A DNA stretch of 38,423 nt. It comes from Flavobacteriales bacterium UBA7690 (lineage in GTDB: Bacteria > Bacteroidota > Bacteroidia > Flavobacteriales_F > PHOS-HE28). How positions within the stretch are numbered: the stretch's first letter is position 1; the number at the start of each line of letters is the position of its first letter. The stretch is from contig DLGQ01000043.1 of assembly GCA_002482775.1 (NCBI GenBank), forward strand, positions 10,135-48,557, written 5' to 3'. The notes beneath the pieces are model-generated. The model had not been told where the DNA came from and did no database searches. It saw only the letters and a program-made list of their open reading frames with translations. The position numbers were made by a program, and so were the translations under genes. Of the stretch, positions 1-7,207 are shown piece after piece.

Positions 1-115
1 ATCCGCGTCATCTGCGTTCTATTCGCCCAGTAGCGCGATCCTATCAGGCCATTCAGATCAGCGTTCATCCGCGTTCATCCGCGTCATCTGCGTTCTAGAT
101 CCCCAGCAGGGCGAT
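1..115. repeat. Short direct repeat with copied gene 3' end
   Basis: A 21-base sequence, atccgcgtcatctgcgttct plus one more a, occurs exactly at 1-21 and 77-97. Between them the ten-mer gcgttcatcc occurs twice in a row (61-80). On the minus strand the 77-97 copy contains the stop codon of the adjacent exported-protein gene. To the right of each copy the sequences remain related: 22-39 and 98-115 match at 12 of 18 positions, and read on the minus strand both encode I-A-L-L-G followed by one residue and TAG. The left copy starts at the window edge, so its true extent is unknown. Similar GCGTTCATCC-type intergenic repeats are familiar to me from environmental genomes, but I cannot check copy number here. 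Confidence 0.7.
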
Positions 116-1783
116 GTTGTCGATGCCGAGGGCTTCTTTGATCACGGCGTTCCAATGGAAAAGCGGTTCGCAGCGGGTGCCGTGTGCGGTCTCTTGCAGG
201 AGGCGTTGGGTGATGCGGCGGAGGGCGGTGGTGTGTTCGGTGTAGAGGGTTTGGGCGTGGGCGATGGTCATTCCTGGCGCGTCCAGATCCGCTTCCAACT
301 TCCGGCGTTCCAGTTCGCACAGGTCGAACCAGATGTTGTGGAAGCAGTCCGTCCACGGCAGGCGCTCGGCGGGTACGGTGGTGAGGTAGCCATCGGCCAC
401 GGTGAAGGTGCGGTGGAGGAGCTGGCCGTTGACCGTGTCGAGGTCCAGGTAGAATTGGGCGGCGAGGTGCGTGCGCGCTGGGTCCAGTCCGGGTTGGCCT
501 TCCCGGGTTTCGGCGCCGACGAGTTCGCTCAAGCGGATGCGCGTTCCGGGCGACCAGATGGCGTAGGGCGGTTTGAAGAAGTTACGCGCGTTGTCAAGCT
601 CGCCGTACCACTGGCCGCTGTTGAGGTCGTTCATCTTCAGGAATTCCATGGCGCGTTGCTGTTTGGCGGTGGGTAGCGGAGGACGTACACGCTGCCAGAA
701 TGCGGTGTCTTCCGGCAGCCAGCCGATCTTGCGGTAGTCGGGGAGTTCTTCAAGGTAGGTGAAGAGCGGGAGCGTGAAGGCGCTGCTACGGTCGTAGGCG
801 TGCATCACCGCGTGGGTGGTGAAGCTTTCGTGCGTGCCGGGGCCGCTGTACACCATGCGGTAGTCCAGCTGCATCACCTCGGGAAACGGTTCGGCCCCGG
901 TGCTCCACGTCTGTTTGAAACGCAGGTCCACCGTGTCGATGCTGCCGTGTTCGAAGAGCGGTTTGAACGGATGCTGCGGGCAGTTGCGGCAACGCAGTTC
1001 CACGGCGCGCACGGCATCGCCACCGGGTTCCAGCCAGAGTTCGGTGGTGAAGGCCTGGGGGTTGTTCCTGCGCGGGATGATGCGCAGGTGGTCCACGCCA
1101 TTGGTGTCGACCGCGGCGCTCACCTGTTCCACCACGAACCCACGCCGCAGGTATTTCGTGCGTTCGTGCTTCAGGGGCGAAGTGGGGAAGAGCGTCTGTT
1201 CGGCGGTGATGTCGATGAGGGCGAAGCCTTTGGTAGTGTTGTAGTTGATGAAGAAGCGCCCGTCGCGCGCGGCGATGCCGATGCGGCCGTTCTTCAGTTC
1301 CATGCCCAGCAGTTCGCCGCCTTTCGTCCCGGCGTTGTAGTACGCGTGGATCATCTCCACCGGCAGGCCATCGTTGTAGGTCTCCACGCCGAAGAAGAGT
1401 TTCGTTTCCACCAGCTCCGCCTGCCGGATCCACTTGTTCACGCGGATGATGCGGTCGTAGAGCTGATCGTCCGGGCGGATCACGGCCTCGCCCAACTCCA
1501 CCACGGCGGTGGAGAGGCGCACGTCCACGCCACTTGCATCTCCCGCTGCGAGGGTGCGGCTGATGTAGCCCACGAAGGAGAAGCGCACGCTGTCGCCTGG
1601 TCCGGCATCGACGCGGAATGCGCCATCGTTGTTGGTGATGGTACCGTGCGTGCTGCCGACCCGGGCCACAGAACAATAGGGCAGGGGCGCTCCGCTCGCG
1701 GCATCCACCACGCGGCCGGTGACGTGCTGTTGTGCCACCGCACCGCCGCCAAGAACTAGCGCACCCAGGAGCACAGCCCGCAT
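95..1783 (-). CDS. Exported protein with carboxypeptidase-regulatory-like N-terminal domain
   Basis: The product has 562 residues. It opens with a short signal peptide (hydrophobic run after MRAVLLGALVLGGG, likely cut near AVAQ). Residues about 20-95 form a CarboxypepD_reg-like beta-sandwich, recognisable from VTGRVVDAASGAPLPY, TNNDGAFRV and VRFSFVGY; this domain is common in Bacteroidota envelope proteins. No TonB plug or barrel follows, so it is not a SusC-type receptor. The remaining ~460 residues are not a family I can name; they include a small two-Cys motif (CRNCP) and a Trp/Tyr-rich region. It is transcribed away from the acetyltransferase gene, with 100 bases between the two starts. 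Its last codons lie in a repeat and a second copy of its C-terminal IALLG coding sequence lies 76 bases downstream. Function unknown; localisation to the periplasm or outer surface is inferred. Confidence 0.85.
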   Translation of the reverse strand: MRAVLLGALVLGGGAVAQQHVTGRVVDAASGAPLPYCSVARVGSTHGTITNNDGAFRVDAGPGDSVRFSFVGYISRTLAAGDASGVDVRLSTAVVELGEAVIRPDDQLYDRIIRVNKWIRQAELVETKLFFGVETYNDGLPVEMIHAYYNAGTKGGELLGMELKNGRIGIAARDGRFFINYNTTKGFALIDITAEQTLFPTSPLKHERTKYLRRGFVVEQVSAAVDTNGVDHLRIIPRRNNPQAFTTELWLEPGGDAVRAVELRCRNCPQHPFKPLFEHGSIDTVDLRFKQTWSTGAEPFPEVMQLDYRMVYSGPGTHESFTTHAVMHAYDRSSAFTLPLFTYLEELPDYRKIGWLPEDTAFWQRVRPPLPTAKQQRAMEFLKMNDLNSGQWYGELDNARNFFKPPYAIWSPGTRIRLSELVGAETREGQPGLDPARTHLAAQFYLDLDTVNGQLLHRTFTVADGYLTTVPAERLPWTDCFHNIWFDLCELERRKLEADLDAPGMTIAHAQTLYTEHTTALRRITQRLLQETAHGTRCEPLFHWNAVIKEALGIDNIALLGI

Positions 1784-1883
1784 GGCCCAAAGGAACGACC
1801 CTCACCGCGCGGTTCACACCCGTTGGTGGACGTGCAGCGTTCTTTCCTCGATCCGGCTGACCTTTGCGCCCTCCATCGCACCC

Positions 1884-2411
1884 ATGCCGCGTCCGCATTC
1901 CATCCGCCCGGCCACCGAAGCGGACCTCCCTGCCATTCTCGCTATCTACAACGAGGTGATCGCCCACAGCACGGCGGCCTACGTCTTCGAGCCGCACACC
2001 TTGGAGATGCGGAGCGCATGGTTCCACGCGTTGAAGGCCGATGGCTGGCCAGTGATCGTGAGCGAAGAGCAGGGGACCGTTACGGGGTTCGGCAACATCG
2101 GCTCGTTCCGCAGCAAGCCCGGCTACCGCTACACCGGCGAACACACGTTGCACGTGCATGCTGACCACCGTGGGAAGGGGATCGGGCGCGCCTTGCTCAC
2201 GGCGCTGATCGAAGAAGCACGGCTGCTGGAGCTGCGCACCTTGGTGGGTGGCATCGATGCGGCGAACGAGATCAGCATCGCACTGCACCGCGACCTGGGT
2301 TTCGTGGAAACGGCACGCATGCCACAGGTGGGCTGGAAGTTCGGCCGCTGGCTGGACCTGGTCTTCATGCAACTGCTATTGCCCGGCCCCAAGACACCTT
2401 CCGCACCATGA
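1884..2411 (+). CDS. GNAT N-acetyltransferase (phosphinothricin acetyltransferase-like)
   Basis: This 175-residue protein is a GCN5-related acetyltransferase, which transfers acetyl from acetyl-CoA to an amine. The N-terminus (IRPATEADLPAILAIYNEV) and the acetyl-CoA pyrophosphate-binding loop HRGKGIGRA (residues 95-103) are characteristic, and the overall pattern resembles the Pat/Bar group that acetylates phosphinothricin or methionine sulfoximine-like compounds. The open frame extends upstream to 1719, but the ATG at 1884 gives the family's usual length, and the upstream codons overlap the promoter region shared with the divergent gene. Its TGA overlaps the ATG of the next gene (ATGA at 2408-2411), so the two are probably translationally coupled. 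Substrate is not determinable from sequence alone. Confidence 0.9.
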   Translation: MPRPHSIRPATEADLPAILAIYNEVIAHSTAAYVFEPHTLEMRSAWFHALKADGWPVIVSEEQGTVTGFGNIGSFRSKPGYRYTGEHTLHVHADHRGKGIGRALLTALIEEARLLELRTLVGGIDAANEISIALHRDLGFVETARMPQVGWKFGRWLDLVFMQLLLPGPKTPSAP

Positions 2412-3346
2412 GCCAGGAGCCGTCGCGGTTGAAGGTGTACCTCGCTTTCGCTGCCATCTACATCATCTGGGGCAGCACGTATTTCGGCATCCGCGAAGCG
2501 CTCACGGGTTTTCCGCCGTTCATGCTGGGTGGGGTGCGGTTCGCCGTGGCCAGCGTGCTCATGTTCGGTTGGTGCGGTGTACAGCGCGTGCCATTCCTGC
2601 CACCTTCCGGCCTTTGGAAAGTGATCGTCGCGGGGTTCCTGCTCTTGTTCGCGGGCAACGGCGCTGTGGTGTGGGCACAGCAGACCATCCCCAGTAGTGT
2701 GGTGGCCATCACCATCGCTGTGGCGCCGCTGGTCTTCACCCTGCTGGACAAGCCCCAGTGGAAGGTCAACTTCCGCAGTCCGGCCACGTTGGGCGGTATC
2801 GTCGCCGGCATCATCGGTGTGTGGCTGCTCTTCAGCGAACGCTTGAGCGCTCAACTGAGCGGTTCGGGAATATCACCCGAAGCTGGTGCCTTGTTGGTGC
2901 TGTGCATCGGCATACTCGCGTGGCCTGCTGGTTCGCTCTTTAGCAAATACAACCCGGTGGCCATGCCGAACACAGCGAACAGCGCGTGGCAAATGCTCAC
3001 CGGCGCAACGTTCTTCCTGGTGGTGAGCGTAGCGCGTGGCGAATGGGATGCCTTCGACTGGAGCGCCGTGCCCATGCGTGCGTGGATCGCCGAAGCGTAC
3101 CTGATCGTCTTCGGTTCCATCATCGGTTTCAGCGCGTACGTCTGGCTCTTGCAAGTGCGGCCCGCCACGCAAGTGAGCACCTATGCGTACGTGAACCCCG
3201 TGGTGGCCGTGTTGCTGGGTACGTGGTTGGGCAAGGAAGTGCTGGGCGTGCGCGAGATCATCGGGCTGCTGGTGATCCTGGGCGGTGTGCTGCTGATCAA
3301 CCTCGCGAAGTACCGCAAAGCCGGAGCGACTTCATCTGCAGCATAG
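2408..3346 (+). CDS. EamA/DMT-family transporter (YedA-like)
   Basis: The 312-residue product is a polytopic inner-membrane protein with about ten hydrophobic segments arranged as two EamA repeats, the drug/metabolite transporter fold. The first repeat begins with the typical YIIWGSTYFGIRE motif and the second with GSLFSKYNP; the end of repeat two (AYVNPVVAVLLGTWLGKE) is a hallmark of the family, where members export amino acids, purines or drugs. It overlaps the acetyltransferase stop by four bases and precedes the K+ channel gene by 39 bases. Pairing of an acetyltransferase with an exporter suggests detoxification or metabolite export, but this is only a contextual guess. The C-terminus is short and cytoplasmic. 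Confidence 0.92.
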   Translation: MSQEPSRLKVYLAFAAIYIIWGSTYFGIREALTGFPPFMLGGVRFAVASVLMFGWCGVQRVPFLPPSGLWKVIVAGFLLLFAGNGAVVWAQQTIPSSVVAITIAVAPLVFTLLDKPQWKVNFRSPATLGGIVAGIIGVWLLFSERLSAQLSGSGISPEAGALLVLCIGILAWPAGSLFSKYNPVAMPNTANSAWQMLTGATFFLVVSVARGEWDAFDWSAVPMRAWIAEAYLIVFGSIIGFSAYVWLLQVRPATQVSTYAYVNPVVAVLLGTWLGKEVLGVREIIGLLVILGGVLLINLAKYRKAGATSSAA

Positions 3347-3385
3347 AGCGTACCTCCAGGCGGTGTGATGCCGTAGGTTCGTACA

Positions 3386-4210
3386 ATGGCGGACAAGGCG
3401 AAGTGGGGCGCTACGCGCGAGCGGCTCAGCAAGATCATCCACGACAGTGATACCCCCGCTGGGAAACGGTTCGATTTCTGGCTGATCTGCTTCATCCTGT
3501 TCAGCATCGCGCTGGTGATGCTGGAGAGCGTGCGCGCCGTGCAACAGAAGTATGGGACGTTGGTGCTGATCGCCGAATGGCTGGTCACCATCGTGTTCAC
3601 CGTGGAATACGTGCTGCGCCTCTGGACCTCCCGCGACCGCATGCGCTGGGCGGTCAGTTTCTACGGCATCATCGATCTGCTGGCGATCCTGCCCACCTAC
3701 CTCAGCATCTTCTGGCCCGGACTACAAGCGTTGGCAGTCCTGCGTGCGGTGCGGCTTATGCGCATCTTCCGCATCCTGGGCTTGTTCAATTATGTGCGCG
3801 AAGCGAAGCTTTTGCTATTGTCCCTCGCCGCAAGCAGGCACCGCATCATCGTGTTCATGCTGGCGGTGCTCGCGCTGGTCACGGTGTTCGGCACCATCAT
3901 GTACATCGTAGAACCCAAGGAGGCCGGGTTCACCAGCATCCCGCGCAGCATCTACTGGGCCATCGTCACGCTAACCACCGTGGGCTACGGCGACATCGCA
4001 CCGGTAACACCGCTCGGGCAGGTGATCGCCAGTGGGATCATGCTGCTGGGTTATGCCATCATCGCGATCCCGACCGGTATCGTTACCGTGGAAATGGCCC
4101 GTCAGTCACGCAACACCGCCACACGCGAATGCACGCACTGCGGCATGAACGAGCACCTCTCCGATGCCAACTTCTGCCGGATCTGTGGTACGCGGCTGGG
4201 GAAGGAGTGA
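3386..4210 (+). CDS. Voltage-gated K+ channel with C-terminal zinc ribbon
   Basis: This 274-residue protein is a six-transmembrane ion channel of the Kv/KvAP type. S1-S3 occupy about residues 30-110; the S4 voltage sensor is LRAVRLMRIFRI with arginines at 120, 123, 126 and 129; S5 is about 152-175. The pore helix and selectivity filter read TLTTVGYGD (filter TVGYGD, 198-203), diagnostic for potassium selectivity, and S6 follows (211-235). The cytoplasmic tail ends in a four-Cys zinc-ribbon-like motif: C249-x2-C252 and C264-x2-C267. The tail replaces the RCK or cyclic-nucleotide domains seen on other channels. It is last in the plus-strand trio and converges with the DUF4159 gene 46 bases away. 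Function as a K+ channel is well supported; the tail's role is unknown. Confidence 0.95.
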   Translation: MADKAKWGATRERLSKIIHDSDTPAGKRFDFWLICFILFSIALVMLESVRAVQQKYGTLVLIAEWLVTIVFTVEYVLRLWTSRDRMRWAVSFYGIIDLLAILPTYLSIFWPGLQALAVLRAVRLMRIFRILGLFNYVREAKLLLLSLAASRHRIIVFMLAVLALVTVFGTIMYIVEPKEAGFTSIPRSIYWAIVTLTTVGYGDIAPVTPLGQVIASGIMLLGYAIIAIPTGIVTVEMARQSRNTATRECTHCGMNEHLSDANFCRICGTRLGKE

Positions 4211-4256
4211 ACGGCAATGGCCGGAGGATCGATCGCGCAGACCGTGATCGCGATCC

Positions 4257-4934
4257 TTAATTCTCCGCGCCACTGAAGGCGAAGCGCACGATGTTAGCGC
4301 CCATCTGCAAGGCCTTGGTGCGGTTGGCTTCGCTGTCGTTGTGTACACCGGCATCTTCCCAGCCATCGCCCAGATCACACTCGAAGTCGTAGAAACACAC
4401 CAGCCGTCCTTCCCAGAAAAGTCCGAAGCCTTTGGGCGGCTTGTTGTCGTGCTCGTGTACTTTCGGAAGGCCCTGCGCGAAGTCGAACTTCTGGTGGTAG
4501 ATGGCGTGGGCGAAGGGAAGTTCCAGGAACTCCAGCTCGGGGAACACGCGCTTCATCATCGGCCGGATGAAGGGGTCCATGCCGTAGTTGTCACTGATGT
4601 GGAGGAAACCTCCGGCGATCAAGTAGCTGCGTAGGTTCTCCGCTTCTTGTTGGGAGAACACCACGTTGCCGTGGCCGGTCATGTGTACCAACGGATAGGT
4701 GAACAGCTCCGGGCTGCCCACTTCCACCACCGGCACTTCCGGGTTGATGTTCATGCCCAGTTGCGCGTTGCAATACTTCACCAGGTTGGGTACGCTGGTG
4801 GGGTTGCCGTACCAGTCGCCACCGCCGTTGTACTTGAGCACGGCGAGTTGGAAGGAGCCCTGGGCAAATGCACATGTGGACATGTGGACATGTGCCCATG
4901 TGACCATGAATGCCAGCGCGATGGACCTGATCAT
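4257..4934 (-). CDS. DUF4159 domain-containing exported protein
   Basis: The 225-residue product starts with a signal peptide (MIRSIALAFMVTW, likely cut after CAFAQ) and then a DUF4159 domain over nearly all of the mature part. Typical features are the start FQLAVLKYNGGGDWYGNP, the central LVHMTGHGNVVFSQQEAENL, and LIAGGFLHISDNYG, which suggest a class I glutamine-amidotransferase-like or ThuA-like fold; enzymatic activity has not been established for the family as far as I know. In other Bacteroidota it neighbours MoxR/DUF58 gene sets. Here it is the last gene of a long minus-strand string. Its first 13 codons lie in a segment present three times upstream, and its signal peptide seems to carry an extra 24 bases of 8-base repeats relative to the upstream copies. 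Confidence 0.88.
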   Translation of the reverse strand: MIRSIALAFMVTWAHVHMSTCAFAQGSFQLAVLKYNGGGDWYGNPTSVPNLVKYCNAQLGMNINPEVPVVEVGSPELFTYPLVHMTGHGNVVFSQQEAENLRSYLIAGGFLHISDNYGMDPFIRPMMKRVFPELEFLELPFAHAIYHQKFDFAQGLPKVHEHDNKPPKGFGLFWEGRLVCFYDFECDLGDGWEDAGVHNDSEANRTKALQMGANIVRFAFSGAEN

Positions 4935-5011
4935 GGGGCGAAGTTACCGTTGCTGGGCGAGGCTTGGAATGCACATGTGACCATGAATGCCAGCGCGATG
5001 GACCTGATCAT
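4931..5011 (-). other. Leader-like short ORF (copy B of the DUF4159 start)
   Basis: A 26-codon frame starts with the same MIRSIALAFMVTC codons as the DUF4159 gene, then continues AFQASPSNGNFAP and ends in a TGA that overlaps the DUF4159 ATG (ATGA). It comes from the second copy of the duplicated segment. It could be translated and couple translation to the downstream gene, or it may be a decayed by-product of the duplication. No independent evidence of expression can be drawn from the sequence. Confidence 0.35.
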
Positions 5012-5020
5012 GGGTCGCAG

Positions 5021-5140
5021 TTACCGTTGCTGGGAAAGGCTTGGAGTGCACATGTGGTCATGTGTCCAGGATTCCGCAGTAGGGCGGATGCGGGAATGTG
5101 CGCATGTGACCATGAATGCCAGCGCGATGGACCTGATCAT
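5021..5140 (-). other. Leader-like short ORF (copy C of the DUF4159 start)
   Basis: A 39-codon frame starts eight bases after the rsmE stop with the same MIRSIALAFMVTC codons as the DUF4159 gene and then diverges. It ends in S-L-S-Q-Q-R-TAA, that is, in frame with a copied rsmE tail. It is most likely a product of the duplication rather than a selected gene, but its position directly after rsmE would let ribosomes continue into it. Confidence 0.3.
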
Positions 5141-5148
5141 GGGCGAAG

Positions 5149-5850
5149 TTACCGCTGCTGTGCTAGGCTCATCCAGGTGCAGGCGGTGAGGGCCGCAGTT
5201 TCCGTGCGGAGGCGCGCGGACCCTATGCTGACCGCGTTGAAATTCACACTACGGAACTGTTCAGCTTCTTCTGCCGTGAAGTCACCTTCCGGGCCAATGA
5301 GCACCACCGCATCCGAGGCAGGATGGTAGCGTTGCATCAACGAGGTATGCTCGCCTTCGCACCAGCCGAACAGCCGTTGTTGCGGGAGTTCTTCGGCAAG
5401 AAGTCGTTCCACTGTGGTGAGCTCATCGATCCGCGGAAGCCATGCGCGTTGGCTCTGTTTCATGGCGCTGATCGCCACACGTTGTAAGCGGTCGATGCGC
5501 AACTTCCCACGTTCGGTGCGTTCGGTGATCAAGGGCGTGATGCGGTCCACACCGATCTCCACGGCTTTCTCCACGAACCACTCGTAGCGGTCCATTTGTT
5601 TGGTAGGCGCCACGGCGAGGTGGATGCGTGCGACGCGCTCTGGTGCAACAACAACCCGTTCAACCACCGTTGCTGTTACGCCGCGTTTGCCCACCAGTAC
5701 CAATTCAGCGACCGCACGGGACCCGAGGCCATCCACCAACCCGATGCGTGTACCTGCCGCGAGGCGAAGCACGGCACTAGCATGATGGGCCTCTTCTTCG
5801 GGAAGGTCCACTTCACCTTCTAACAGGACCGGGCAGTAGAACTGGTGCAT
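5149..5850 (-). CDS. rsmE: 16S rRNA (uracil(1498)-N3)-methyltransferase
   Basis: This 233-residue protein is RsmE, a SPOUT-class (knotted) methyltransferase that uses SAM to methylate N3 of U1498 in 16S rRNA, in the decoding region of the small subunit. Residues 1-70 form the small PUA-like RNA-binding domain (EEAHHASAVLRLAAGT), and the rest is the SPOUT domain: AVAPTKQMDRYEWFVEKAVEIG, TPLITERTER, the SAM-loop IGPEGDFTAEEAEQF and the C-terminal knot region IGSARLRTETAALTA. The frame continues upstream to 6093, but the ATG at 5850 gives the normal start and leaves one base after the stop of the preceding membrane-protein gene. Its final codons are the source or product of the duplication downstream. 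Confidence 0.95.
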   Translation of the reverse strand: MHQFYCPVLLEGEVDLPEEEAHHASAVLRLAAGTRIGLVDGLGSRAVAELVLVGKRGVTATVVERVVVAPERVARIHLAVAPTKQMDRYEWFVEKAVEIGVDRITPLITERTERGKLRIDRLQRVAISAMKQSQRAWLPRIDELTTVERLLAEELPQQRLFGWCEGEHTSLMQRYHPASDAVVLIGPEGDFTAEEAEQFRSVNFNAVSIGSARLRTETAALTACTWMSLAQQR

Positions 5851-5851
5851 G

Positions 5852-7207
5852 TTACGCGAGTTGGCGGCGTTCGAATGCTTGGAGCGCAAGAACGGCCAGC
5901 GCGAAGATGAGGATGAACAACACACAACCTTCTCCGGCGGATAGCCCAGCGAGCACCAGCCATTGAAAGGTGCTCCATTCACCGGTGCGCAAAGCGGGTA
6001 CCAGGACTTCGGAGATGGGATGGTGCGCCTCCGTAGGCTGGGAATACCAGATCGTACACTTCGCCGCGAAGGTGTGTACCAGGCCAAGCGCACCCACCGC
6101 GTACGCGGCAGTTCGGCTCCACGGGATGCGTGCGATCAGCGGAAGACCTCGGTAGGCGAGCAGCACCGCGATGCACGTCAGGTGGCGCGGACCGAAAGCC
6201 CATCCGCCCCACCACATACCGATGCTGCAAACGAAATAGAAGGTGAGCAAGGTGGGGATCGTCATACGCAGATCCAAGAAGGTACGCAGCGTAGGACGTG
6301 ATCGGAGCCAGACCACAAGGGCCACGATAAGCACCGGCATGTGGAAGAGCAGCCCGCGGTAGCTACTTCCTGTGAGCCCCCATAGCGCTTCCGGCTTGAA
6401 CTTTTCCAGGATCGATCCCCCTTCCGGTCGGTAACCCACCACGTGGTCATATCCCACGGAGAAGGGGTCGTTGAACAACGCCGTGTTCCAGATCAACAGG
6501 GCGATACCCAAGGGAAGACCGCCGACAAGGAACCGCATCGGGGCTTGCCAACGCCGTTCGGTGGAATTCTTCCACGCGTTGAGCACCAGATCAACAGCCC
6601 AGCACAGCACGAAGATGGCGGTGGGGTAGTCGCACAATACCGCGCAACCGGCCATGGCTCCGGCGAGCAATGCCCGGTCCCGTTCCAAGGCCACCAACGC
6701 GGCAAGCAGGAAGCACGCAGCGGGCAGATGACCGTAGAAACTACCGCTGTAGATGAACAGGAACGACCCGAAGAAGGTGACCAGTACCAACGCCGCCACG
6801 GGAGTTCGAAGTTGTTCGTGTTGCAGGCGTTGCCAGCAGAGGAGCACGATCAGCGCGAAGGGTAGGCTGCCGCACAGGAAACCTCCCAGCCGCAAGAGAT
6901 CCACGTTGATGTGGTCCGTCGGGCTTGGACCGATGAGACCGAGACGGAGGAATGCTGCGTGGAAGGGTACCACGATCGTCGCAGGCAAAGGGGCTTTCTC
7001 GGAGAGGTAGCGCCCATCCACTTCGGCTTTGTCGCCGGTGAGGTGGGCGAAGGCATCGATGTGTACGGTACCCTGTTCCACGATCGCTGCCACGGTGGCA
7101 CCGCGGCTTACCGTGTTGTCGTTCTGGGCCTGATCCAAGAACCAACTGCACAGGATCAGCGTGATCGCGAACAGCGCGACAGCGAACGTTCGGTCGCTCT
7201 TCCTCAC
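5852..7207 (-). CDS. Polytopic membrane protein, GT-C glycosyltransferase-like
   Basis: The product has 451 residues and about 10-12 hydrophobic segments. The first segment is followed by a loop containing DGRYLSEKAPLPATI, a pattern seen in GT-C (dolichyl- or polyprenyl-phosphate-sugar dependent) mannosyltransferase-like proteins of the PMT/family 39 type, where acidic residues in the first periplasmic loop take part in catalysis. A clear GT-C catalytic motif cannot be assigned, so the enzyme role is a guess. The start is probably the GTG at 7207, which overlaps the TGA of the serine hydrolase gene (GTGA), implying translational coupling; the longer frame to 7366 runs through coding sequence of that gene and lacks membrane character. 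It sits one base upstream of rsmE. Confidence 0.8.
   Translation of the reverse strand: MRKSDRTFAVALFAITLILCSWFLDQAQNDNTVSRGATVAAIVEQGTVHIDAFAHLTGDKAEVDGRYLSEKAPLPATIVVPFHAAFLRLGLIGPSPTDHINVDLLRLGGFLCGSLPFALIVLLCWQRLQHEQLRTPVAALVLVTFFGSFLFIYSGSFYGHLPAACFLLAALVALERDRALLAGAMAGCAVLCDYPTAIFVLCWAVDLVLNAWKNSTERRWQAPMRFLVGGLPLGIALLIWNTALFNDPFSVGYDHVVGYRPEGGSILEKFKPEALWGLTGSSYRGLLFHMPVLIVALVVWLRSRPTLRTFLDLRMTIPTLLTFYFVCSIGMWWGGWAFGPRHLTCIAVLLAYRGLPLIARIPWSRTAAYAVGALGLVHTFAAKCTIWYSQPTEAHHPISEVLVPALRTGEWSTFQWLVLAGLSAGEGCVLFILIFALAVLALQAFERRQLA

Larger units (their letters stand above)
4897..5143. repeat. Three-copy duplication at the rsmE/DUF4159 junction
   Basis: An identical 41-base core lies at 4897-4937, 4974-5014 and 5103-5143. 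On the minus strand it covers the ribosome-binding region and the first 13 codons of the DUF4159 gene. The first two copies are spaced 77 bases, the third 129. Just upstream (minus strand) of every core is also a copy of the last codons of rsmE, S-L-(A/S)-Q-Q-R-stop: at 5149-5169 (the real gene), 5021-5041 and 4944-4964. These tails differ mainly at silent positions (CTA/CTT/CTC, GCA/TCC/GCC, CAG/CAA/CAA), while the 41-base cores are identical. The unit is therefore rsmE tail plus spacer plus DUF4159 start. Confidence 0.9.

Noticed and set aside
786..2372. Minus-strand open frame of 528 codons
   Set aside because: It covers parts of two real genes in a wrong frame and is very Arg-rich without domain signs.
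4226..4256. Hairpin between the K+ channel and DUF4159 genes as a bidirectional terminator
   Set aside because: The CGCG-containing arms are imperfect and there is no convincing T-run on either strand.
4897..5143. Possible CRISPR array
   Set aside because: Only three copies with unequal spacing (77 and 129 bases), and they derive from the coding sequence of the neighbouring gene.
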